A stretch of DNA of 5,359 nucleotides from an archaeon. Its GTDB lineage: Archaea > Asgardarchaeota > Hermodarchaeia > Hermodarchaeales > Hermodarchaeaceae. The DNA lies in NCBI GenBank assembly GCA_016550485.1, contig JABXGV010000116.1, positions 1 through 5,359 of the forward strand, given 5' to 3'. Below are positions 1 through 5,021 of the stretch, one piece after another. The position numbers and the translations under genes are program-made. Positions within the stretch are counted from its first letter, which is position 1, and each line of letters starts with the position of its first letter. Under the pieces are notes generated by a model. The model made no database searches. It saw only the letters and a list, made by a program, of their open reading frames with translations, and was not told the DNA's origin.

Positions 1-799
1 AGACCTCAGAGAAGCGCCCGCAGCCCATGAAGGCATTGAAGAAGTCCCAGCTGATCTCGCCTGTGATTTTCACGCCCGATGGGTGCGGGACGTGATGGGT
101 CACTGCAATGACCTCCTTAACTTCGGGGTGGCGGCGAGCAAGGAACGCGAGCTGGGCATGGATGTCCTGCACCATGGCTTCACAGACCAATTCGTCTGGA
201 GCACCCCAAAAGGCGAAGTGGGCATCCATCCACGTGCCTCCCTCTGGCAAATGCTTTGCCCGATAATGCAGCATGTCAACGTTATACCTAGGAACCCGAT
301 AGGAATAATCATACCACCCACAGTTACCCACAATCGCCACCTTGCCCAGCACCAGTGGGCCCCACACATCAAGGAGATGAATATCAGCCTCGATACACGC
401 TGCACTGAGCGCCTTCATCTTCTCTCCACTATGACTTCGCTCCAAGAGCAGAAGATAGGCCAGCCCCCGCCGCTCTCGCATCTCCGGTCGCACCGCCTTC
501 AACAAATCCCCCTTCTCGCCAGCTAGGTAGAGTTGTAGCTCTTCTGTAAGGTCGCGCTGCGGTGCAGGGGTCTTGAGCAACCAGATATCATGGTTCCCCG
601 CTACAAAGACTATCTCGGTATCAGGGGCTGCCTTTCGAAGTTTGTGGCAGTATTCCCGGTACTTGTATTTATCATGGGTGAGGTCTCCGGCAAAGATAAA
701 GAGGTCATAACGACTTACTCGTTCTATGAGGTGGCGGAGGGCCTTGGGGTAAAAGTGGTTGACATCAACATGCCAGTCAGTCGAACAACCCACTCGCAT
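1..799 (-). CDS. Metallophosphoesterase (calcineurin-like), C-terminus cut by window edge
   Basis: The frame is open from ATG 799 to the left edge, giving 266 visible residues and no stop, so the C-terminus is missing. The start is fixed by an in-frame TGA two codons upstream (805-803). The calcineurin-like metal-binding motifs appear in order: TDWH at residues 7-10 (Asp8, His10), AGD at 37-39 (Asp39), AGNHD at 67-71 and THH at 234-236. GNCGWYDYS at 158-166 recalls a signature of one bacterial and archaeal phosphoesterase subfamily. Members use a two-metal centre to hydrolyse phosphomono- or phosphodiesters; the substrate cannot be read from sequence. No signal peptide or membrane segment is visible, so it is probably cytosolic. 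The upstream neighbour on the same strand ends 80 bases away. The family call is firm; substrate and physiological role are unknown. Confidence 0.93.
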   Translation of the reverse strand, partial: MRVGCSTDWHVDVNHFYPKALRHLIERVSRYDLFIFAGDLTHDKYKYREYCHKLRKAAPDTEIVFVAGNHDIWLLKTPAPQRDLTEELQLYLAGEKGDLLKAVRPEMRERRGLAYLLLLERSHSGEKMKALSAACIEADIHLLDVWGPLVLGKVAIVGNCGWYDYSYRVPRYNVDMLHYRAKHLPEGGTWMDAHFAFWGAPDELVCEAMVQDIHAQLAFLARRHPEVKEVIAVTHHVPHPSGVKITGEISWDFFNAFMGCGRFSEV

Positions 800-879
800 C
801 GTTCATCACGCCGAGGTGTTCCTTTTGTAGGTAATTTAGCTATTGGCGTTCACTGATGTTTTAAGATCGGGCTGCTTTC

Positions 880-1467
880 TCACCAGGACTTTGTTCGTAC
901 CACAAAATGTATGGCTAAAGCAGTTCCCTGAATAATGAGTATGAACCCAAACAGCCACCAAAGCCAGAAAACATACAAGATAGCAAATGGGTTCACACAT
1001 GGGAGCGGAATTATGATTGCATATGCGATGATGTGACACTGAAAGAGTAGGGGCTGTCCCTCCCACTCGACTTCCATTGTGTGAGGTTCCTCATAGTCAC
1101 GTTCCAGCTGGATCGTAACAGCACCACTTTGATTGCCATCGACTAATGGAGGAACAATGAAAATCGCATCGTTAGTACTGTTCAATATCCGAATTGTCAC
1201 AAGAGAAAAATTACTAACATCTGCTTCGATTTCAATCTTGTAACAAATACCAAGGGACACATTCGCTGTCGGAGTTGAGGCAGAAAGATTCGCCTCAAAA
1301 GGACCATTGTACGGATACCATTCTTGGATACCGTATACCGGGCGTATCTTATCCATTAACAAGCCTACGGGAAAACACGCTAGACCCAAACTAAAGAGGA
1401 GAATGATGGCGATGAGCTGTCCAGTCCAGTAAGAAGGTAATTCACTCTTCAAAACATCTACCCTCAA
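880..1467 (-). CDS. Membrane-anchored protein with glycosylation-rich ectodomain, unknown function
   Basis: The protein has up to 195 residues, ends with TGA at 880 and is of no family I recognise. A hydrophobic segment at about residues 17-38 is followed by a polar, probably beta-rich region (about 40-140) and a strongly hydrophobic C-terminal third (about 145-188), which could be one long segment or two helices around the Pro/Asn stretch near 155-160. The middle region holds five N-X-S/T sequons (Asn60, 69, 86, 96, 112), as expected for an outward-facing domain in an archaeon. The start is uncertain. The frame opens after a TGA at 1479-1477, and the first candidate is TTG 1467. A second TTG at 1452 has a GAGGG site (1465-1461) at good spacing and would remove five residues. 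Surface attachment is inferred; the function is unknown. Confidence 0.72.
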   Translation of the reverse strand: MRVDVLKSELPSYWTGQLIAIILLFSLGLACFPVGLLMDKIRPVYGIQEWYPYNGPFEANLSASTPTANVSLGICYKIEIEADVSNFSLVTIRILNSTNDAIFIVPPLVDGNQSGAVTIQLERDYEEPHTMEVEWEGQPLLFQCHIIAYAIIIPLPCVNPFAILYVFWLWWLFGFILIIQGTALAIHFVVRTKSW

Positions 1468-1640
1468 ATCAGAAAATCAGCCTTCATCATATTTCTGTGT
1501 AATGGTGGGGGCAGGAGCAGCTTGTTCTACATGTGAAGCAGGCAGCAACAAGTATTACTCTTATCTCACTTTCTCTAAAGGCCTAATTTCGCGATTAATC
1601 TATCTTGACTCTGATGCGTTTGTCACGTATAATTACAGAT

Positions 1641-2120
1641 CTAAAAAATAATGAAAAGGAGATCACAAATTCCCTTAAGGAAGTCTTGGTCCGCCTTGTA
1701 GAAGGCCTCCAATGTGTGGGAATCGATGTCAAGTACCCCGACTAACTTGTCTATCTTGCGGATGGGTACAACGATTTCAGATTTCACTTTGCGGCTGCAG
1801 GCAAGGTAGTTGGGCTCCTGCGACACATCATTCACCAAGACGATTTCTTTGCGGGATGCTGCCCTACCACACACTCCTTGACTAAAGGGGATGCGAGTAT
1901 GCTCCGTGGACTCCCCCACGTAGGGTCCCAGCACCAGCAGTTGCGGATTAGCGGGGTCTACTAGGTAGAAGCCGACCCAATTATACCAGTTCACCTTTGA
2001 ATGAAGCAATTGGCACAGCGCATGCAGTTTGTCTTCTTTGGTGCCAGAACCGACAAGAACTGTGTTGACTTTGGGGTATAGTTGCTGAAATAGTTGTAGA
2101 CGTTCAGCGGTACTCGGCAT
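1641..2120 (-). CDS. GAF-domain protein, free methionine-R-sulfoxide reductase (fRMsr/MsrC) family
   Basis: The product has 159 residues and is a single GAF domain. ATG 2120 follows a near-perfect GAGGTGA ribosome binding site (2131-2125) at four bases. Family motifs run in order: WVGFY (48-52), LGPYVGE (64-70), TEHTRIPF (72-79), GVCG (82-85), YLACS (105-109), SEIVVPI (114-120) and GVLDIDSH (128-135). fRMsr enzymes reduce free methionine-R-sulfoxide through conserved cysteines. Cys84 and Cys108 here align with E. coli Cys94 and Cys118, but the position of E. coli Cys84 holds His74. The protein therefore belongs to the TEHTRIPF variant common in archaea, and its reductase activity is less certain than its family. 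It lies 82 bases downstream of the TIGR04076 gene on the same strand. The final codons and stop contain a run of six T that may end the transcript. Confidence 0.92.
   Translation of the reverse strand: MPSTAERLQLFQQLYPKVNTVLVGSGTKEDKLHALCQLLHSKVNWYNWVGFYLVDPANPQLLVLGPYVGESTEHTRIPFSQGVCGRAASRKEIVLVNDVSQEPNYLACSRKVKSEIVVPIRKIDKLVGVLDIDSHTLEAFYKADQDFLKGICDLLFIIF
1643..1648 (-). terminator. T-run overlapping the stop codon of the GAF gene
   Basis: Six consecutive T on the minus strand lie in the last Phe codon and the start of the TAG stop, preceded by other T-rich codons (residues FIIF). Archaeal RNA polymerase can terminate at T-runs without a hairpin. No stable hairpin precedes it, so this is only a suggestion. 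Confidence 0.3.
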
Positions 2121-2202
2121 GAATTCACCTCACAAGCTCGTCAACGTATTAGGGTGCTCCTGCTTTTGAAGTTGACTACCAACGCCAAGATAGGCTGTTT
2201 TC

Positions 2203-2514
2203 CTAGTCGTTGAGTGGTTCAATTTTGAAGATTACTGGTCGCACCCCATCCCCACACACCGTGTAGGTCACACCTGGGGCGGGGTACTCCATGTCGCCGC
2301 CGTAAAAGTACATCATGAGCAGCCCGTAGTGGTCGTGCCAGACCCGGGGACAGAAGTCCTCTGGCATCTTCAGATGGCTATCGACGATGAACTCTTCTCC
2401 GACCTCTAATCCACAGACGGGAATCCGCTTTCCATCCTGTCGTCGCATCTCATGTCCGAAGATGTCTTCGGGACTGTATTTCTTGATAACCGTTACTTTA
2501 ACTCGTGGCATCAT
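2203..2514 (-). CDS. TIGR04076 family protein
   Basis: The protein has 103 residues if started at ATG 2514. The frame opens earlier, at a GTG at 2535, but GAGGT (2521-2517) lies just upstream of two tandem ATG codons (2514, 2511), so those are the likely starts. The layout matches TIGR04076: an N-terminal RVKVTVIKKYSPEDIFG strand, VGEEFIV at residues 38-44, a central FCPRVWHDH segment with Cys55, YGGD at 71-74 and the C-terminal VCGDGVRPVIFKIE with Cys87. Cys34, Cys55 and Cys87 are the cysteines. These small proteins are widespread in archaea and anaerobic bacteria and have no established biochemical role that I know of. No membrane segment is visible. An inverted repeat lies over its likely transcription start (2575-2586), so it may be controlled. 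The stop is TAG. Confidence 0.9.
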   Translation of the reverse strand: MMPRVKVTVIKKYSPEDIFGHEMRRQDGKRIPVCGLEVGEEFIVDSHLKMPEDFCPRVWHDHYGLLMMYFYGGDMEYPAPGVTYTVCGDGVRPVIFKIEPLND

Positions 2515-2574
2515 CACAACCTCATAGGATAACACGGTAATCCCTCGAACCTCTGATAAGTTTGTTACGATAGT

Positions 2575-2607
2575 GGCACTTGTGCCTGAAACAGTGGATT
2601 AAATATC
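2575..2607 (-). promoter_or_regulatory. Putative promoter with operator-like inverted repeat for the TIGR04076 gene
   Basis: On the minus strand GATATTTAATCC (2607-2596) resembles an archaeal TATA box. About 25 bases downstream, where transcription should start, lies the perfect inverted repeat GGCAC-TT-GTGCC (2575-2586). A repeat over the start site is a usual place for a repressor to bind. The leader would be about 60 bases. The box itself is nearly palindromic and could also act on the plus strand. Confidence 0.35.
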
Positions 2608-2791
2608 GCTATAAGTGCTTGTCTTTTAGTGCTGGAATCTTAATCACAACTGAAACAAGGCTGGGTAGGGTCTTTGATTATTTAGTGCAAATGTTTTTGA
2701 TTTAGTATTGACTATCACTATACAACACACTGGCGAGACATAACCGAGAAACGAATCTCGAACAATGCAAGTCTCACAGCTATAGGTAAGG

Positions 2792-2980
2792 ATGAGTATG
2801 TCTGAGGAAATTGCGTGTCCCAAATGTGGTGAGAAACGGGAAATCCATCTCATGTTGTTGGATACGCTTGAAAACAGAAGAAAGGAAAGAGAAAACCGGG
2901 ATGGTATCCTTCTAGTTGCATCAAAGGCTTTTGCCGGAAAAATGGCGTGTAGAAAGTGTGGGCATATGTGGAAACCCTAA
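2792..2980 (+). CDS. Small zinc-ribbon protein with two separated CxxC knuckles
   Basis: A 62-residue protein and the only clear plus-strand gene in the left two thirds. CPKCG (Cys9, Cys12) near the N-terminus and CRKCGH (Cys53, Cys56) near the C-terminus form a four-cysteine zinc site. Between them is a basic, charged linker (ENRRKERENR, residues 27-36) and a short hydrophobic strand. The closing CGHMWKP is typical of small archaeal zinc ribbons. Such proteins may bind nucleic acid or a protein partner, but nothing here says which. Two starts are possible: ATG 2792, or ATG 2798 with AAGGA (2788-2792) at five bases; both keep all cysteines. It diverges from the TIGR04076 gene across about 250 bases and converges on the 113-residue gene. 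A weak TATA-like CTATACAA lies at 2718-2725. Confidence 0.8.
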   Translation: MSMSEEIACPKCGEKREIHLMLLDTLENRRKERENRDGILLVASKAFAGKMACRKCGHMWKP

Positions 2981-2989
2981 TCCTAGGGT
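2974..2989 (+). repeat. Small hairpin overlapping the zinc-ribbon stop codon
   Basis: ACCCTA and TAGGGT form a perfect 6-bp stem with the loop ATCC, spanning the TAA stop. No T-run follows, so it is not a standard terminator. It may be a minor mRNA end structure or chance. Confidence 0.3.
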
Positions 2990-3012
2990 GCTGAACAGCT
3001 AGAGCCTAAACT

Positions 3013-3032
3013 TGATACGCTCCTCGGTATCA
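3013..3032. repeat. Inverted repeat between convergent genes
   Basis: TGATAC and GTATCA form a perfect 6-bp stem around an 8-base loop. It lies in the 85-base gap between the 3' ends of the zinc-ribbon gene and the 113-residue gene, the usual place for a bidirectional terminator. Neither side has a convincing T-run, so termination is only a possibility. Confidence 0.25.
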
Positions 3033-3065
3033 GAAATATCATTGCTTCAGGGATCCACTCTCTTG

Positions 3066-3407
3066 TTAGTAGGGTTCATAGCCCTTCCAATAAGTGGGCA
3101 CCTTCAGTTCGTGTCGAATCGCTAGCTGAATGCGACCCTGCTCATTTAGTAACCCCACCAAGAGGTAGCGTATGATCTGCTTACCGAACTTGTAATCGGC
3201 GATCACCATAACCGTGTCTTCATTCCCAATCGCCCGATGAACGTGGACCATGCTGTCCTGGCAATCCTTCGCTGCAGCCGCGCTCATCCAGATACTTACA
3301 GGGCCAAAATCCATCTGGTGCGTGTCTTCCCCATCAAGGTACATCTCGTGCCTGGACTCCTTCAACGTGTCAATATGTTTCAAATACGCTTCTAGACCCT
3401 TTACCAT
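3066..3407 (-). CDS. Hypothetical protein, 113 residues
   Basis: I do not recognise this protein. ATG 3407 is the only reasonable start: an in-frame TAG lies four codons upstream, with an AGGG-type site about 8 bases before the ATG. A stronger GGAGGT lies farther upstream (3430-3425), too far to serve it. Residues 1-20 look helical and charged. DFGPVSIWM (33-41), TVMVIADYKF (65-74) and IRYLLVGLLN (79-88) look like strands in an alpha/beta fold, and the C-terminus is rich in Tyr and Pro (KVPTYWKGYEPY). There is one cysteine (Cys49), and no signal peptide or clear membrane helix. It is 79 bases downstream of the flavodoxin gene on the same strand. A TATA-like CATAAATAG at 3448-3440 could give it its own transcript with a very short leader. 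The stop is TAA. Confidence 0.75.
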   Translation of the reverse strand: MVKGLEAYLKHIDTLKESRHEMYLDGEDTHQMDFGPVSIWMSAAAAKDCQDSMVHVHRAIGNEDTVMVIADYKFGKQIIRYLLVGLLNEQGRIQLAIRHELKVPTYWKGYEPY

Positions 3408-3439
3408 CTGGTATCCCTACCTACAAACCTCCAAGAAGA

Positions 3440-3449
3440 CTATTTATGG
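3440..3449 (-). promoter_or_regulatory. Putative TATA box for the 113-residue gene
   Basis: CCATAAATAG on the minus strand fits an archaeal TATA box. Transcription would begin about 25 bases downstream, near 3419, leaving roughly 12 bases before ATG 3407. The CACTAGTG palindrome at 3468-3475 is just upstream. Confidence 0.3.
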
Positions 3450-3486
3450 CTTATCATGTGCGTTTAACACTAGTGAAAAGGGTGCC

Positions 3487-3942
3487 TTACTGGGCAAACA
3501 GCTTCCCAATCTCTGCTCCAATTTGACGGAACCGATCTTCGGTGCCCTCTGCGAGAGGGCCTTCGCGTCCGGTTACAATTGCGGATTCCCGGGATCGAAT
3601 GATTTTTAGTTTGAGCTTCTTCAGTTGTTTTTCGATGCGTTTGGCGGCGCTTCCTGCGAGCCGGTTATTGAATCGGGTGTCGAAGGCGAATCCATACCGC
3701 GCCTGTAGGTCCACGCCTTTTAACTGCCCAAGGAATTGCTTGATGGGCTTGGACATTCGGAAAGCGTGGGTGGGTCCACCAACCGCCAGCAGGTCATACC
3801 GGGATAGCTTCGCTGGATCTACCTCTTCGACTTTGAAGTAGTGGACGGTGATGCCTTGCTCTTTGAGCCCTCGCCCAAGGGCTTGGCCAACTTTCTGTGT
3901 GTTCCCATAAACCGAGTGGGTGATTACAGCGGCTTTAGCCAT
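3487..3942 (-). CDS. Flavodoxin family protein (FMN-binding electron carrier)
   Basis: The product has 151 residues from ATG 3942, chosen because the flavodoxin fold begins here (MAKAAVITHSVYGNT) and GGAG lies 11 bases upstream. An in-frame ATG at 3993 would add 17 residues with no family character. THSVYGNT (8-15) is the phosphate-binding loop for FMN. AVGGPTHAFRMS (53-64) is the loop that packs on the isoalloxazine ring. FAFDTR (85-90) and GREGPLAEG (125-133) are typical of the short-chain archaeal and clostridial branch. Such proteins carry one or two electrons between redox enzymes in the cytoplasm; the partner is not encoded nearby. An unusually Lys-rich segment lies at 101-116. A CATATATG box (4081-4074) could drive it with a leader of about 110 bases. 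The stop is TAA. Confidence 0.94.
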   Translation of the reverse strand: MAKAAVITHSVYGNTQKVGQALGRGLKEQGITVHYFKVEEVDPAKLSRYDLLAVGGPTHAFRMSKPIKQFLGQLKGVDLQARYGFAFDTRFNNRLAGSAAKRIEKQLKKLKLKIIRSRESAIVTGREGPLAEGTEDRFRQIGAEIGKLFAQ

Positions 3943-4073
3943 TTGTACTCGTTCTCCAGTAACTGGATAGGATACTACCTTCCTACTTGGCATTTAACAT
4001 TCTCGTTTATTTGTGTGATTTCTGGTCTGGGGTGTTGTTTTCGGGGGGTTAGCCGCTTTCTAGCTGATTTTCT

Positions 4074-4081
4074 CATATATG
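4074..4081 (-). promoter_or_regulatory. Putative TATA box upstream of the flavodoxin gene
   Basis: CATATATG is palindromic and lies in the AT-rich stretch upstream of the flavodoxin gene. Used on the minus strand, it predicts a start near 4052 and a long, C-rich leader of about 110 bases with no recognised riboswitch. Confidence 0.25.
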
Positions 4082-4108
4082 TTACGTATCTTCTCTTAGA
4101 CCAGAACA

Positions 4109-4116
4109 TTTATATC
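4109..4116 (+). promoter_or_regulatory. Putative TATA box for plus-strand small ORFs
   Basis: TTTATATC resembles the archaeal TATA consensus. A start about 25 bases downstream (near 4138) would give a leader of roughly 30 bases before ATG 4169, which has its own AGGA site. The support is positional only. Confidence 0.3.
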
Positions 4117-4168
4117 ATAGTATGCACTAACATTCTCATATCGTGAGATAAAACACGCAGGATATGAG

Positions 4169-4285
4169 ATGAATAAAAATGAACACAAAGCAAAGAAAAC
4201 CAACACAAACCCCCCACCAAGTCCGCAACGCATTCGCCAACGGACTCATCCTCACCCGAAAATAAACCCCCACACCAGGAGGTGA
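4169..4285 (+). CDS. Candidate 38-residue basic peptide, first of a coupled pair
   Basis: ATG 4169 follows AGGA (4159-4162) at six bases, and the frame ends at TGA 4283-4285. The predicted peptide begins MNKNEHKAKK and is rich in Lys, Arg, His and Pro (ten Lys/Arg and seven Pro in 38 residues, one acidic residue). It has no known domain and is probably disordered. Its last two codons, AGG AGG, form the ribosome binding site of the next small ORF, and its TGA shares a base with an ATG (TGATG), as in translationally coupled genes. The plus strand here is rich in A and C, which is unusual for coding sequence, and a minus-strand frame across 4110-4370 is also open. The case rests on the start signal and the coupling. 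Confidence 0.28.
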   Translation: MNKNEHKAKKTNTNPPPSPQRIRQRTHPHPKINPHTRR

Positions 4286-4293
4286 TGTGCAAA

Positions 4294-4410
4294 ATGAAAA
4301 TAAACTTCACAAAAATCTCCCAGGCCGAACGTGCCTTCACCGGATGCCACAACCCAAGAGCAAGACCCATCCAGCGCCAGGCACTACTGATCCTCCTCTC
4401 TCGACATTAA
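4294..4410 (+). CDS. Candidate 38-residue peptide, second of a coupled pair
   Basis: ATG 4294 is preceded by AGGAGGTGAT (4277-4286), a near-complete complement to the 3' end of 16S rRNA and the strongest such site in the plus strand of the window. An in-frame ATG at 4285 overlaps the upstream stop but is too close to the site. The peptide starts MKINFTKISQAERAF, contains a CHNPRARP segment (one cysteine) and ends in a hydrophobic ALLILLSRH; it stops at TAA 4408-4410. No family is recognised. It could be a real small protein, a leader peptide for what follows, or the intact start of a decayed gene. A second frame from GTG 4287 (74 codons, ending at 4511) also lies close to this site and has no better support. 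Confidence 0.35.
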   Translation: MKINFTKISQAERAFTGCHNPRARPIQRQALLILLSRH

Positions 4411-4640
4411 CGCTTACACATACGACACACAACCCTTTGTGTTACATCAAAGGCGCAAAAACTCTGTGGCAGCTCCGAAGGGTGAGTGCACGGAAACCGG
4501 CGGCGGGCTGAATCCGAAAGTGGGTACGGGAACAGCACGCCGCCAAGGCCCTTCTTTTTCCTCAGCATTGTTTTCCTCACCCATTATTACGGTTTACTCC
4601 TTCTTTAGGAGCGGAAAACACCGATTATGTTAGTCTCAAT
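4411..4640. other. GC-rich foldable segment, strand and function unresolved
   Basis: About 63% G+C at 4461-4560, higher than its surroundings. Plus-strand pairings: ACACAA/TTGTGT (4427-4432 with 4437-4442), or alternatively ACCCTTTG/CGAAGGGT (4432-4439 with 4476-4483); and GGCGGCG/CGCCGCC (4499-4505 with 4538-4544) continued inward by GCTG/CAGC (4507-4510 with 4533-4536). A T-rich CTTCTTTTTC follows (4551-4560), so a plus-strand structured RNA with a terminator is possible. On the minus strand two overlapping small ORFs compete. One runs from ATG 4584 to TGA 4447 (45 residues, starting MGEENNAEEKEGPWRR) with AAGGAG 12 bases upstream. The other runs from ATG 4568 to TAA 4407 (53 residues, starting MLRKKKGLGG) with GGTGAGG at six bases. 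No known RNA family was recognised. Confidence 0.35.
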
Positions 4641-4669
4641 GCATGGCAAGTGCCGCAATTCGTCAACAT

Positions 4670-4717
4670 TCATAAAAATAAGAAGCGCGGAGGCAGCAGA
4701 GGCGCGGCGTCCGCGCT
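4670..4717 (-). terminator. Hairpin plus T-run terminator of the charged-peptide operon
   Basis: On the minus strand AGCGCGGA (4717-4710) and TCCGCGCT (4691-4684) form a perfect 8-bp, mostly G-C stem around an 18-base loop, followed at once by TCTTATTTTTATG. It begins 26 bases after the stop of the acidic peptide ORF. This is the best terminator in the window and shows that the minus strand is transcribed here. Confidence 0.65.
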
Positions 4718-4743
4718 GTCAGGATTAAGTGGGAGTGCTGGTC

Positions 4744-4821
4744 TTACCAGTCGTCATCGTCGCTGTCTTCCCACTCTTCCTCGTCGTCTTCTTCTTCCCA
4801 GTCGTCGTCTCGTGGACCCAT
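4744..4821 (-). CDS. Acidic Asp/Glu/Trp microprotein, 25 residues
   Basis: ATG 4821 follows a perfect GGAGGTGA (4834-4827) at five bases, and TAA lies at 4746-4744. After MGPR almost every residue is Asp or Glu (ten Asp, seven Glu) with Trp at positions 8, 17 and 25, so the chain reads as acidic blocks each closed by a Trp and ends DDDDW. GAC and GAT, and GAA and GAG, are both used, so this is not a simple DNA repeat; the protein composition seems to be what is kept. It must be disordered when alone and could bind a basic partner, a metal or an RNA-mimic site. The neighbour upstream encodes a Lys-rich peptide and a strong terminator lies just downstream. No family is recognised. It is too short for most gene callers. 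Confidence 0.62.
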   Translation of the reverse strand: MGPRDDDWEEEDDEEEWEDSDDDDW

Positions 4822-4873
4822 GTCTTTCACCTCCACCACATCGGCTTAAAGCCCGACATTCTCCATGTTGCCA

Positions 4874-4901
4874 CGGGAGACTTCGCGATTAAAGGCTCCC
4901 G
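4874..4901 (-). repeat. Hairpin between the basic and acidic peptide ORFs
   Basis: CGGGAG and CTCCCG form a 6-bp perfect stem with a 16-base loop within the 110 bases separating the two ORFs. No T-run follows, so it may be an internal mRNA structure rather than a terminator. It also lies inside the open extension that follows the TAG of the basic ORF. Confidence 0.3.
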
Positions 4902-4931
4902 AGGATGTTGGTGTAGCCGTAGCTTGAAGCC

Positions 4932-5015
4932 CTAGGATGATTTGGCTTTACCCTTGGGCTTGCTGCTACCCTTGCCTTTTCCTTTTGACTTACTACTTTT
5001 ACTGCGCTTGGGCAT
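4932..5015 (-). CDS. Lys/Ser/Gly-rich basic microprotein, 27 residues
   Basis: ATG 5015 follows GGTGA (5026-5022) at six bases, and the frame stops at TAG 4934-4932. The peptide begins MPKRSKSSKSKGKGKG and contains ten Lys and one Arg, the rest being almost only Ser, Gly and Pro, with no acidic residue. It resembles the tails of histones or linker histones, so binding to nucleic acid or to the acidic peptide encoded next is a reasonable guess, not shown. AAA and AAG, and AGT, AGC, TCA and TCC, are mixed, so it is not a short DNA repeat. The TGA of the upstream ORF lies within its ribosome binding site, indicating coupled translation. After the TAG the same frame stays open for 34 further codons to TGA 4829-4827, inside the ribosome binding site of the acidic ORF. 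Confidence 0.52.
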   Translation of the reverse strand: MPKRSKSSKSKGKGKGSSKPKGKAKSS

Positions 5016-5021
5016 TATAGT

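Noticed and set aside
83..526. Long plus-strand open frame of 147 codons
   Set aside because: It lies entirely opposite the metallophosphoesterase, whose motifs (TDWH, AGD, GNHD, THH) are unmistakable; the plus frame has no family character.
590..856. Plus-strand frame of 88 codons
   Set aside because: It is antisense to the N-terminal metal-binding half of the metallophosphoesterase.
1480..1552. Short minus-strand frame starting TTG and ending in YDEG before the membrane-protein gene
   Set aside because: Only about 24 codons, with a TTG start, no ribosome binding site and no distinctive composition.
2644..2853. Minus-strand frame of 69 codons
   Set aside because: It overlaps the start of the zinc-ribbon gene and covers the divergent promoter region; no start signal or family character.
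3250..3609. Plus-strand frame of 119 codons
   Set aside because: Antisense to both the 113-residue gene and the flavodoxin C-terminus, with low-complexity antisense composition.
4110..4370. Minus-strand frame of 86 codons with hydrophobic stretches
   Set aside because: There is no ribosome binding site near ATG 4370, and its hydrophobic look follows from reading a T-rich strand. The plus strand has the better start signals, though this frame is not fully excluded.
4470..4550. Possible RNase P, SRP RNA or cobalamin riboswitch
   Set aside because: Fragments such as GGTGAGTGC and CGGAAACC look familiar, but the hallmark elements (RNase P conserved regions I, IV and V, the SRP GGAA domain, the B12 box) are not found on either strand.
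4439..4633. Plus-strand TTG-initiated frame of 64 codons
   Set aside because: Starts with TTG without a ribosome binding site and crosses the foldable GC-rich segment; it has no better claim than the two minus frames.
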